This document shows, piece by piece, positions 7,903-15,908 of a stretch of 52,818 nt of DNA (the stretch's first letter is position 1; every line of letters starts with the position of its first letter). The notes under the pieces were generated by a model. The model ran no database searches, was not told the origin of the DNA, and worked only from the letters and a program-made list of their open reading frames with translations. Source of the DNA: Chitinophaga pinensis (lineage in GTDB: Bacteria; Bacteroidota; Bacteroidia; Chitinophagales; Chitinophagaceae); NCBI GenBank assembly GCA_943333125.1, contig CALQSB010000022.1, positions 1-52,818 on the forward strand. Reading direction: 5' to 3'. A program made the position numbers and the translations under genes.

Positions 7903-8913
7903 TTACGAAATCAATCCCGCAAAATGCTTCACCGTTCTTACCAATTGTGATACATAGCTCATTTCATTATCGTACCAGCTAACGGTTTTCACCATTTGCT
8001 TATCACCAACTGTCATTACTTTAGTTTGAGTAGCATCAAATAAAGAACCAAAATGAATACCGATAACATCACTGCTTACAATTTCATCTTCATTATATCC
8101 AAAACTTTCGTTGCTGGCTGCTTTCATTGCCGCATTGATAGTTTCTACAGTAACTGTTTTTTCAAGAGTTGAATATAATTCAGTTACAGAACCTGTAATA
8201 ACTGGGATACGCTGAGCTCCACCATCGAGTTTGCCTTTCAATTCGGGCAATACCAAACCGATTGCTTTTGCTGCTCCTGTACTATTAGGAACAATATTAG
8301 CTGCGGCTGCTCTTGCACGGCGCAAATCACCTTTTGGATGAGGTGCATCTAAAGTATTTTGATCGTTGGTATATGCATGAATAGTGCTCATAATACCCAT
8401 TACAATTCCGAAATTATCATTTAAGGCTTTTGCCATTGGAGCCAAACAGTTGGTGGTACAACTGGCACAGCTGATAATGGTTTCCGTTCCATCAAGAATA
8501 CTATGATTCACATTAAACACGACCGTTTTCATATCTCCGGTTGCAGGTGCAGAGATTACCACTCTTTTGGCACCAGCTGTTAAATGAGCTGCGGCTTTAT
8601 CTTTATCAGTAAAGAAACCCGTGCTTTCAATAACCACATCTACATCATGAGCTCCCCAAGGAATTTGAGCGGGATCTTTCTGAGCATATATTTTTACATC
8701 ATGACCATTAACTACAATTGAATTTTCTGTATGCTTTACATCTTCAGCAAATCTGCCCTGAGCGCTATCGTATTTTAATAAATGAGCCAAAACCTCTGGA
8801 CTGGTCAGGTCGTTTATGGCAACAACCTCGATGCCTTGCATGTTATAAATTTGACGAAAAACCAGACGGCCAATACGTCCAAAACCGTTAATGGCAACTT
8901 TAATTGTACTCAT
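7903..8913 (-). CDS. gap: Glyceraldehyde-3-phosphate dehydrogenase
   Basis: Converts glyceraldehyde-3-phosphate, NAD+ and phosphate to 1,3-bisphosphoglycerate. The 336-residue protein begins with the NAD-binding INGFGRIGR (8-16); Asp35 in AINDL favours NAD+ over NADP+; the catalytic loop is SCASCTTNC with Cys152; the closing WYDNEMSY motif is near the C-terminus. It is followed by pgk. A TAAATTTG box lies upstream, and the divergent tRNA-Glu begins about 200 bases away. Confidence 0.98.
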   Translation of the reverse strand: MSTIKVAINGFGRIGRLVFRQIYNMQGIEVVAINDLTSPEVLAHLLKYDSAQGRFAEDVKHTENSIVVNGHDVKIYAQKDPAQIPWGAHDVDVVIESTGFFTDKDKAAAHLTAGAKRVVISAPATGDMKTVVFNVNHSILDGTETIISCASCTTNCLAPMAKALNDNFGIVMGIMSTIHAYTNDQNTLDAPHPKGDLRRARAAAANIVPNSTGAAKAIGLVLPELKGKLDGGAQRIPVITGSVTELYSTLEKTVTVETINAAMKAASNESFGYNEDEIVSSDVIGIHFGSLFDATQTKVMTVGDKQMVKTVSWYDNEMSYVSQLVRTVKHFAGLIS

Positions 8914-8951
8914 GTTTGATAGATATTAATGTTTAAAACTATTTTGAGGTG

Positions 8952-8959
8952 CAAATTTA
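8952..8959 (-). promoter_or_regulatory. Putative -7 box of the gap promoter
   Basis: Read on the minus strand this is TAAATTTG, matching the Bacteroidota -7 consensus TAnnTTTG, 38 bases upstream of the gap start codon. A clear -33 TTTG is not seen. Confidence 0.5.
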
Positions 8960-9066
8960 CGATTTCTATAATGATTTAAGAATGAAAAAAAATAATGTTT
9001 GTAAACAGTCTTTTAATTGAACCGAATTATTAAAAAACAGAATTATTCTAGACATTTTCAAAAAAG

Positions 9067-9098
9067 TTTGGATAAAAAGTTTATCGCACTTATCTTTG
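9067..9098 (+). promoter_or_regulatory. Bacteroidota-type promoter of tRNA-Glu
   Basis: TTTG at 9067-9070, a 20-base spacer, then TATCTTTG at 9091-9098: the -33/-7 arrangement of the Bacteroidota primary sigma factor. The tRNA starts 17 bases after the -7 box, giving a very short leader. Confidence 0.8.
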
Positions 9099-9115
9099 CC
9101 GTCCTTAAAAAGCAT

Positions 9116-9190
9116 GCCGCGTTGGTCAAGAGGTTAAGACGCCTCCCTTTCACGGAGGAATCACGGGTTCGAGTCCCGTACGTGGTACCA
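9116..9190 (+). tRNA. tRNA-Glu (anticodon TTC), CCA encoded
   Basis: The 75-base cloverleaf has an acceptor stem GCCGCGT/ACGTGGT (two G-U pairs), anticodon stem CCTCC/GGAGG around loop CTTTCAC with anticodon TTC, T arm ACGGG-TTCGAGT-CCCGT, discriminator A and genomic CCA. It is the only RNA gene seen in the window. Confidence 0.96.
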
Positions 9191-9281
9191 AAAGTCAGAA
9201 CGAAAATGAGAGCGAGAGCGATTATTGAGTTCTGACTTTTTTCTTCATTCACATTCTGTTTCTCGCTCTATTCAAAACAAT
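9190..9281 (+). repeat. Dispersed palindromic element, copy 1 (terminator-like, behind tRNA-Glu)
   Basis: Begins directly at the tRNA 3' end. AAAAGTCAGAAC pairs with GTTCTGACTTTT (9229-9240), followed by a T run, so it can act as the tRNA terminator. A second inner pair links AGAGCGAGAG to TTCTCGCTCT. A closely related copy lies at 21096-21188 behind the TetR gene. Confidence 0.75.
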
Positions 9282-9348
9282 CACCTTTTTTATTTAAATA
9301 TTTTAGAAAATCTTTTACCACTTGGTTAGATAATTGTAATGAAATTAA

Positions 9349-9624
9349 CTATTCCATTCCATCAAATTCAACATTATAGTTCAGCTCCATAAACTTATCG
9401 TGAAATAAAAGCAGAGAAGAATCTTCCAAATCGAATTCATTTAAAGTCTGACTTGTAATCATCAAATTTGCATTAGACCAGAGTGCTGTGTACTTTTCTA
9501 AAAAAAGTATCGCATTTTCTTTTTTATAATTATTTAATTCAGTTTCGCATTCGATTAAAGCTTGTTTGATTTCTAAGAAAAAACTGCCTTCGTTTTCAGG
9601 TAATTTGAGTTTGTTAATGTTCAT
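9349..9624 (-). CDS. Small hypothetical protein
   Basis: A 91-residue acidic, soluble protein (starts MNINKLKLPENEG) with no recognised family. It is mostly predicted helical, with ECETELNNYKKENAILFLEKYTALW in the middle, and has no signal peptide or membrane segment. It is the last of a set of minus-strand genes that includes the WD40-caspase gene. Length, an ATG start and codon use like its neighbours support a real gene, but this is not certain. Confidence 0.5.
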   Translation of the reverse strand: MNINKLKLPENEGSFFLEIKQALIECETELNNYKKENAILFLEKYTALWSNANLMITSQTLNEFDLEDSSLLLFHDKFMELNYNVEFDGME

Positions 9625-9732
9625 TTATATTTTAATTTAGTTGTTCTGTATTTGTCTATACTTATTTGTATCTAATATAAAAAATATAATAGGGATGAGA
9701 AATGCTATCGCAACGCAGAAGTAATACTTAAC

Positions 9733-9942
9733 TTAAAAATCTTTTTCAGCAATCCGTTCAAGATAATCTTCTGATGAATTACAAATGTGCATACCAGACA
9801 TTGAGTCAGAATCTGAAGCAGATAATTCAAATACTATCATCTGAAAAAGTATTCTTGCCCTTTTATAATTTCTATTATTATAATGTTTCTGTGCGTTGTT
9901 ATATTTATCAATAATATTTGAATCTTTCAATGGTAACCACAT
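9733..9942 (-). CDS. Small hypothetical protein, TPR-like
   Basis: A 69-residue ORF starting MWLPLKDSNI. The stretch NAQKHYNNRNYKRARILFQMIVFEL looks like one helix pair of a tetratricopeptide-type repeat. In-frame codons continue upstream to a stop that lies next to the end of the WD40-caspase gene, without another ATG. The stop codon of the big gene is only 41 bases upstream of this start, so co-transcription is plausible. Function unknown. Confidence 0.4.
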   Translation of the reverse strand: MWLPLKDSNIIDKYNNAQKHYNNRNYKRARILFQMIVFELSASDSDSMSGMHICNSSEDYLERIAEKDF

Positions 9943-9983
9943 TTCTGCTAAACTCTTTTCGATAATTGCATTTCCCCATTACT

Positions 9984-12900
9984 TTACTTTTTTGAATTTT
10001 TGATATATCCGTTAATAGAGGCTTCCAGAGCTTTTATAACTTTAGACACCAGTTCCTCTTCACTTAAAACTTTCATCACCGGCATATTCATTGGTTTTGC
10101 TATGGGCAGGTCGCCATAATACAAAGTGTAGCGTACTTTTAATTTGTCTTTTTCTAAAAATATGGAGCCTTTTGCATAATAAGCTTTTTCATTGGAACCG
10201 GTACTTATGAAAGCGCCCCTCGAACCCGATTGTTTAAAATGATCATTTACCATTTTTTCTAATGATGGATATTTCTTTTCTGCGTCACCTGTAGGATCAA
10301 TAAATACACTTATTCCGACTTTAGGTTTTGGCTGATCAATGTTGATATGATCTTTAACTGCGTTATTTACATACCCTATTTCAAATCTTCCATTACCAAA
10401 GGTTTCAGGTGTTTGATTTCGATTATTTGAAACGGTATAATCTTTCACTAAACCGAGCGTTGACTCAAACCATTTATTAATCTGCAATATGCTGTCTTTG
10501 CCTTCTTTAACAGCTTGCAATAAATGATAGGTGAGCACGCCCTGATTTAAGCTCGGATCTTCATAAGCACTTTCATTATCGGAAGAGGCGGCCAAAATCA
10601 TCATTCCATTCTTGTCTTTCAAACTGGCCAACTGACGTATACGAATGTCTTCTGCATCTCCTCTAACTCCACCCTGTAACACAGCATAAGTTTCATTGAC
10701 AAACTGTCCACTATGGCATGCATCAAAAACAAAAACTCGCTTTTGTGCTTTTATTTTTTGAGGGTGGCACCATGCTGTCAATTCTTCTACTCCAAAACCT
10801 CCCGTGTTTTTATTGAGCTTATCCGCACCTTGCAAAATAAAACGTATCTCGCTTTTATGCTGATCAGTCTTGATGATGTCGCCATGTCCTGCAAAAAAGA
10901 TATAGAGGATATCGTTAGCTTTTGCCTTAGCTCCTATTTCTGCTAAGACTTTTTTTAAATTTTCTTTGGTGGGTTCTATTTCAGACTTTCCGGTAAGGCG
11001 ATATATAAATGCCGAATCCTTGAATAATGCGTGTGCAGAATTTTCAACCACATTGGCGAGATCCCCGGCATCCTTTGCTGCATAGTCGAGATTTTTATAT
11101 AGAAACTCACTGTTCTCTTTTTGAAGATTGTTATAATCATTAACCCCCACAAAAACCCCATAAAATCGTGGAAGATCAGAATCGTTTTCGGCAACAACTT
11201 CTACTTCGGCTCCACGGCTGTAAATACTGGCACCTTTGATTTTACATTTTACAAGTACGGGATTTACAGAACCTTTGCCGCCAGATAAAAAAGGGTCAAT
11301 AGAATCTTTTGACAGGCTTAACAAATAAACAAGTTTACCTTGATTATTTTTTGTTTTTGTTAATTGCTCTGGTAGATATTTATAGGTTAGATTACTATTA
11401 ATATAAACTTCCGTTTCACCCAGTCCACCATTGCGTGGTTTAATCTGAAACAACAAGTTGTCTTTTGAATCCCGGGGTAATTCTTCTACTATAGGAGTGA
11501 GGTCACAAATATTTAAATCACTTAAACGAGGGGCTTCCTTATCATTGATTAGAAGTCGCTCCCCTCTTAAAATTTTTCCAGCAAGTCCTGGAATCCACAA
11601 CGAATCTTTAACCTGAGTCAAATCGATTATTTCTAAACCACAAGTCAGGTATAAATAATTGATAGCGCCTTCCGAACCGTCGAAATGATTATCGTTATCG
11701 TATATAAGCCAATCATTATTTTTTAATTGTAATCGAATATAAAGTTGTTTGCCAGTGCTGGCGTTCCAAATTATTGTTCTATGACCAGAACCTGTTGTAA
11801 TTATATATTTACCATCTGAACTAAATTTGGCAGAATTTACCAAACTTGTATGTCCCAGTAATGTTCGAAGTTGCTGCCCTGTTTGTACATCCCAAATTCG
11901 AGCGGTATTATCATTTGATGCGGTGACCACAAATTTACCATCTTGACTAAAAGAGGCTGATTTCAACCAACTCAAATGACCAGTTAAAATATGCAACTCC
12001 TTCCCTGTTTTTGCATCCCAGATACGTGCTGTATTATCTTCACTTGCTGTAACAACATATTTGCTATCCGAACTGAAAGAGGCAGACTTCACCGAACTAT
12101 TATGGCCCTGCAAAACGAACAATTCTCTGGCTGTTTTTACATCCCATATACGAGCTGTATTATCTCCTGAGGCAGAAACTATGTATTTCCCATCGGAACT
12201 AAATTCGGCTGAGTTTAACCATTTTTGTCTCAATAATCGATGAAGCAGTTTTCCATTTTTTGCATCCCAGATACGAGTGGTATCATCCTCAGATGCGGTA
12301 ACCACGTAATTCCCATCGGCACTAAAAGAGGCCGAATTCACCCAACTTGTATGACCAATTAAACTTAGCAATTCTTTATCTGATTGCACATCCCAGATAC
12401 GAGCGGTACTATCATCAGAAGCAGTAATTACATATTTCCCATCGGCATTAAAAGATGAAGATCTAACCTTATCACTATGTCCATGAAACGAATGAACTTC
12501 TTTTCCATTATAAACATCCCAAATTTTTGCAGTAGTATCACCTGAAATATTGACCACGTATTTTCCATTGGAAGAGAATTCGGAGGAATACACTGCTCTC
12601 GTATATCCATGCAAACTATGTAAATCTTTACCTGTTTGAACATCCCAGATACGCGCTGTGTTGTCCCTTGAAGCGGTAACCACATATTTACCATCGGCAC
12701 TGAATTCGGCAGAAAATACTGAACTCGTATGGCCTTGCAATAAGTGAAATTCCAAACCGGTTTGTATATCCCATATACGCGCTGTATTATCATTAGATGC
12801 TGTAACTATGTACTTACCATCAAGATTAAACGAAGCAGAATAAACATAACTCTCATGCCCCTGCAACTTATGAATTTCTTTACCACTGGACACTTCCCAT

Positions 12901-13697
12901 ATTCGCGCTGTACTATCATTAGACGCAGTGGCCACGTATTTCCCATCTGCACTAAATAAAGCTGATCTAACCCCATCCGTATGCCCCTGCAAACTGTGTA
13001 ACTGCTTACCTGTTTGTACCTCCCAGATGCGTGCTGTATTATCCCATGAAGCAGTAACTACTTTTTTACCATCGGCACTGAATTTTGCGGAGAATAAAGA
13101 ACTCGTATGTCCTTCCAGTCTTTTAAACTCAAGTCCTGTTTGTACATCCCAGATGCGAGCGGTATTATCATCAGAAGCAGTAACCACGTATTTCCCATCA
13201 ACACTAAAAGAAGCAGACCTAACCCCATCCGTATGTCCCAGCAAAACATGCACCTCATTACCACTCGATACTTCCCAGATGCGCACCGTGCTGTCTACAG
13301 ATGAAGTGACCACGTATTTCCCATCCGCACTAAATGAAGCAGAATAAACATAACTCCTATGCCCTTTTAATACATGGATTTCTTTACCACTTGATACTTC
13401 CCAGATGCGGGCTGTACTATCACCAGACGCAGATACCAGATATTTTCCATCTGAACTAAATGAAGCAGACCTGACCCTTTCCATATGCAGTAAACGAACC
13501 TCCTTACCACTCGATGCTTCCCAGATGCGCGCTGTGTTATCATCAGAAACGGTGACCACATATTTTCCATCTGCACTAAATGAAGCAGATCTGACCAAAT
13601 CTGTATGCCCCACCGGCAATACTAACCTCGGTTGTAGCTGAGCGTTAGTTACAAAAGTTATTGCAACAAAAAGTAAAAAGAAGAAAGTTTTCTGCAT
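9984..13697 (-). CDS. Secreted WD40-repeat caspase-family (C14) protein
   Basis: A 1237-residue protein. I chose the ATG that opens a signal peptide (MQKTFFFLLF...TNAQ, residues 1-20), 30 codons inside the longest frame. Fifteen WD40 repeats of about 42 residues (roughly 29-655) each end in ARIW or a close variant; they are strikingly alike. A linker (655-840) with NDWLIYDNDNHFDG and an Ig-like ETEVYIN segment follows. The caspase-fold domain spans about 842-1100, with catalytic His938 in FFAGHGD and Cys994 in FDACHSG. About 135 residues of unrecognised sequence end the protein. WD40-caspase fusions are known in Bacteroidota, and the protease may be controlled by partner binding to the propellers. 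The signal peptide points to a periplasmic or surface role rather than cytoplasmic defence. The target is unknown. Confidence 0.9.
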   Translation of the reverse strand: MQKTFFFLLFVAITFVTNAQLQPRLVLPVGHTDLVRSASFSADGKYVVTVSDDNTARIWEASSGKEVRLLHMERVRSASFSSDGKYLVSASGDSTARIWEVSSGKEIHVLKGHRSYVYSASFSADGKYVVTSSVDSTVRIWEVSSGNEVHVLLGHTDGVRSASFSVDGKYVVTASDDNTARIWDVQTGLEFKRLEGHTSSLFSAKFSADGKKVVTASWDNTARIWEVQTGKQLHSLQGHTDGVRSALFSADGKYVATASNDSTARIWEVSSGKEIHKLQGHESYVYSASFNLDGKYIVTASNDNTARIWDIQTGLEFHLLQGHTSSVFSAEFSADGKYVVTASRDNTARIWDVQTGKDLHSLHGYTRAVYSSEFSSNGKYVVNISGDTTAKIWDVYNGKEVHSFHGHSDKVRSSSFNADGKYVITASDDSTARIWDVQSDKELLSLIGHTSWVNSASFSADGNYVVTASEDDTTRIWDAKNGKLLHRLLRQKWLNSAEFSSDGKYIVSASGDNTARIWDVKTARELFVLQGHNSSVKSASFSSDSKYVVTASEDNTARIWDAKTGKELHILTGHLSWLKSASFSQDGKFVVTASNDNTARIWDVQTGQQLRTLLGHTSLVNSAKFSSDGKYIITTGSGHRTIIWNASTGKQLYIRLQLKNNDWLIYDNDNHFDGSEGAINYLYLTCGLEIIDLTQVKDSLWIPGLAGKILRGERLLINDKEAPRLSDLNICDLTPIVEELPRDSKDNLLFQIKPRNGGLGETEVYINSNLTYKYLPEQLTKTKNNQGKLVYLLSLSKDSIDPFLSGGKGSVNPVLVKCKIKGASIYSRGAEVEVVAENDSDLPRFYGVFVGVNDYNNLQKENSEFLYKNLDYAAKDAGDLANVVENSAHALFKDSAFIYRLTGKSEIEPTKENLKKVLAEIGAKAKANDILYIFFAGHGDIIKTDQHKSEIRFILQGADKLNKNTGGFGVEELTAWCHPQKIKAQKRVFVFDACHSGQFVNETYAVLQGGVRGDAEDIRIRQLASLKDKNGMMILAASSDNESAYEDPSLNQGVLTYHLLQAVKEGKDSILQINKWFESTLGLVKDYTVSNNRNQTPETFGNGRFEIGYVNNAVKDHINIDQPKPKVGISVFIDPTGDAEKKYPSLEKMVNDHFKQSGSRGAFISTGSNEKAYYAKGSIFLEKDKLKVRYTLYYGDLPIAKPMNMPVMKVLSEEELVSKVIKALEASINGYIKNSKK
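11740..13640 (-). repeat. Tandem array of 15 WD40-coding units of about 126 bp
   Basis: Inside the WD40-caspase gene. Units are conserved at DNA level (for example the recurring segment coding DGKYVVTAS-DNTARIW). Neighbouring units show a higher-order pattern: units 3 and 7 (SYVYSASF), 4 and 6 (GHTDGVRSA) and 5 and 8 (GHTSS-FSA) are the closest pairs, suggesting block duplication. Confidence 0.85.
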
Positions 13698-13974
13698 GCT
13701 TATTGAATTTAATGCTGCGACTATCTGTTCCAATAATTTATAGACTGGCAATGTTTTTTTATTAACAAACCGAAGACCTAAATTCAATTACAGTTATCAA
13801 TTTATGTAATCGAATAATTAGAATTGTGTACGCTAATATGATTGTTCCTTTTAATTTTGGAGTGTTTGAAATGCACTTCTGTTTGAGTGATGTATAATGG
13901 CATTTTTTCTGTTGGATTGCCATTATTAATCTTACCTCCTTCGATGCTGCAAGTTTTTTTGTCGTCGCTCCAAA

Positions 13975-15405
13975 TTACCATACTGGCATATTTAATCCGA
14001 AATAAAAAGCTGGTCTGATTTTTTTGCTAACTGCACTTGATATTTCAGCATCAGAGAGATTATTTGAAATAAATTTATCCGCCTGATAGTTTGACGACAA
14101 TTGAGCATACTCTCCCCAAGCACAACCAAAAGACAAGTTGACAAATTGAAATTTCTTTAACCCAATGCTGATACCGCTTGTAACAAAACCCTTTTTATTG
14201 GAATTGTCACCATCATTGCCGATTGCTGATTTCCAAAAAGCCATGGAATACCCAACACTACCTGCAACACTAAGATTCTTCGAATGAAATGGTATATCAA
14301 AATTCAATGATATTCCAACTGATGTTTTTGCTCCTCCTGCCGAACTGGATTTAAATTTGATGGAATCACTATAACTATAATTGTCTATGTTATAAGAATA
14401 TCTGTTATCAGGTACCGCTATTCTGTTTACTCCAATACTAAAATAAGGTTTGTATTTATTTTTAACTTTTAAAGAAATATCGATGCATTGATTTAACTGA
14501 TCTCCATATTCAACACCATCATTGTAATTGTATTTTTTATTTGATCGCTGTGCTTCCGTTTTTGTCACTAATGGAGAGGCTCTTTTATAAATTTTTATCT
14601 TAAGATTAAATTTGTCAAAATAATTATTTTCATTTTGATCATCACTTACTGGAAAAGTACATTCTGAAATAAAATCAACTTCTCTGAGTGCCTGCTTGAT
14701 ATTTTTAATTCTATCTTCTAATTCGTTAACGTAATCCTCATTATAATCAGAAAGCACAGCATCAATATCAGCCCATTTCATACTGTTAGAATCAAGTAAT
14801 GTTTTGGCATCATATTTTATTTTATTATAGTTATTAAGAATAGCTTTGGAATTATATTTTTTATCCACATTGCCAATCATAACCTTCTCTTCGTCGAGGG
14901 TGAGTCCTTCATCAAAATAAAACGAACTGATATCATTTTCCACATCTATTATTTGCCCCAGATATTCTACTAAACGTCTTTGAATTTGAACAGCGGAAGA
15001 TTCCGTTTCTTCACCACGTGAAACTGCAGGCATATTTCTCGCCAAATCATTCATGACTCCCGCGGCAGCATAGGGAGAAAAACTTGTAGCCATTAATGCC
15101 GTTGATGAACTGAGTACACTTGAAATCATAGTTTCAGGTTTCTTAACCAGACTATGTTCCTCAACATCTAGCCCATAAATCAATTCGTTAAAATTGACCA
15201 TCCTAACGGTGATGATGTCACCCTGTTTTATTTCTGGCTTATTGATATCTTTCTCAACAGACCTGCCATTTTTAAAATCTTTTTGTTTGAAAGTCTGAGT
15301 GTTTTTGATTCTGTCAACTACAAAAATATAATGCGATTGAGCAAAAGTATGATAAGAAAGAAAGGAAAATATCAATAAGAGTAGAAGTGAAATTTTATGT
15401 TTCAT
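13975..15405 (-). CDS. Exported protein of unknown function with beta-rich C-terminus
   Basis: A 476-residue protein with a signal peptide (MKHKISLLLLLIFSFLSYHT, cleavage near FAQ-S at 22-24). Residues 25-60 include VDRIKNTQTFKQ and a GDIITVRMVNFN segment; residues 95-120 are alanine/serine-rich; 150-260 are charged and helical (YNEDYVNELEDRIKNIKQ). The last 170 residues alternate short beta-like segments with glycine and aromatic residues (YFSIGVNRIAV, SVGISLNFDIPF, AGSVGYSMAFW, SFGCAWGEY) and end FYFGLNMPVW, resembling an outer-membrane barrel that ends in an aromatic residue. I do not recognise the family. It lies between two caspase-fold genes on the same strand. Its upstream region is a 92-bp tandem repeat that includes its own start codon. 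Confidence 0.75.
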   Translation of the reverse strand: MKHKISLLLLLIFSFLSYHTFAQSHYIFVVDRIKNTQTFKQKDFKNGRSVEKDINKPEIKQGDIITVRMVNFNELIYGLDVEEHSLVKKPETMISSVLSSSTALMATSFSPYAAAGVMNDLARNMPAVSRGEETESSAVQIQRRLVEYLGQIIDVENDISSFYFDEGLTLDEEKVMIGNVDKKYNSKAILNNYNKIKYDAKTLLDSNSMKWADIDAVLSDYNEDYVNELEDRIKNIKQALREVDFISECTFPVSDDQNENNYFDKFNLKIKIYKRASPLVTKTEAQRSNKKYNYNDGVEYGDQLNQCIDISLKVKNKYKPYFSIGVNRIAVPDNRYSYNIDNYSYSDSIKFKSSSAGGAKTSVGISLNFDIPFHSKNLSVAGSVGYSMAFWKSAIGNDGDNSNKKGFVTSGISIGLKKFQFVNLSFGCAWGEYAQLSSNYQADKFISNNLSDAEISSAVSKKIRPAFYFGLNMPVW

Positions 15406-15862
15406 TTGTATATTTTTTATTTTATTTTATTGTCAAATGTTATACCCTTAATACTCATTCTCGTTTGGAAAAGAGCTAACTCTTTTGGGCATTTCATTTG
15501 TATATTTTTTATTTTATTTTATTGTCAAATGTTATACCCTTAATACTCATTCTCGTTTGGAAAAGAGCTAACACTTTTGGGCATTTCATTTGTATATTTT
15601 TTATTTTATTTTATTGTCAAATGTTATGCCTTTTTTGATAATACCAGAGGTTTAGGGGCTAACTCATGACCAATTTATTTAAAATATTTTGGCTAAGTTA
15701 GTTTTTTATTTCAGAAATTAAAAGCAGCCAAAACTGTCATGTCAAATTCATATGTGTATTTTTTATTTTACACTATTTTCATATGTTATACACTTATTAC
15801 TGCAAGAGGTTTCGGGGGAAGCTATTCCCGGTTGGCAAGAGGCTAACTCTTAGGGGATTTCC
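15401..15862 (-). repeat. 92-bp tandem repeats upstream of the exported-protein gene
   Basis: This non-coding gap (15406-15908) holds units starting at 15401, 15493 and 15585 with a period of exactly 92. The first two are almost identical; the third matches for about 40 bases and then diverges. A fourth, older copy is recognisable at about 15748-15862 (same order of TATTTTTTATTTTA, ATGTTATAC and AGAGGCTAACTCTT-like words). On the minus strand each unit carries the ATGAAA start-codon context of the downstream gene, so the leader region appears to have been duplicated. No gene is supported in the gap. Confidence 0.9.
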
Positions 15863-15908
15863 AAATTGTAACAGGCTGAAAACGAATATGCTTTATCGAT
15901 AATTTTTC

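Noticed and set aside
9017..9252. Frames covering tRNA-Glu on either strand
   Set aside because: They run through the tRNA and its terminator-like repeat.
12928..13347. 139-codon plus-strand frame opposite the WD40 array, and several similar antisense frames (10713-10946, 12061-12243, 13405-13641)
   Set aside because: They mirror the repeated WD40 coding units; repeated codon content opposite a real gene gives long frames by chance, and no family or start signal supports them.
15401..15680. CRISPR-like spacing of 92-bp units
   Set aside because: Units are contiguous, 92 bases long, without spacers; this is a tandem leader duplication.
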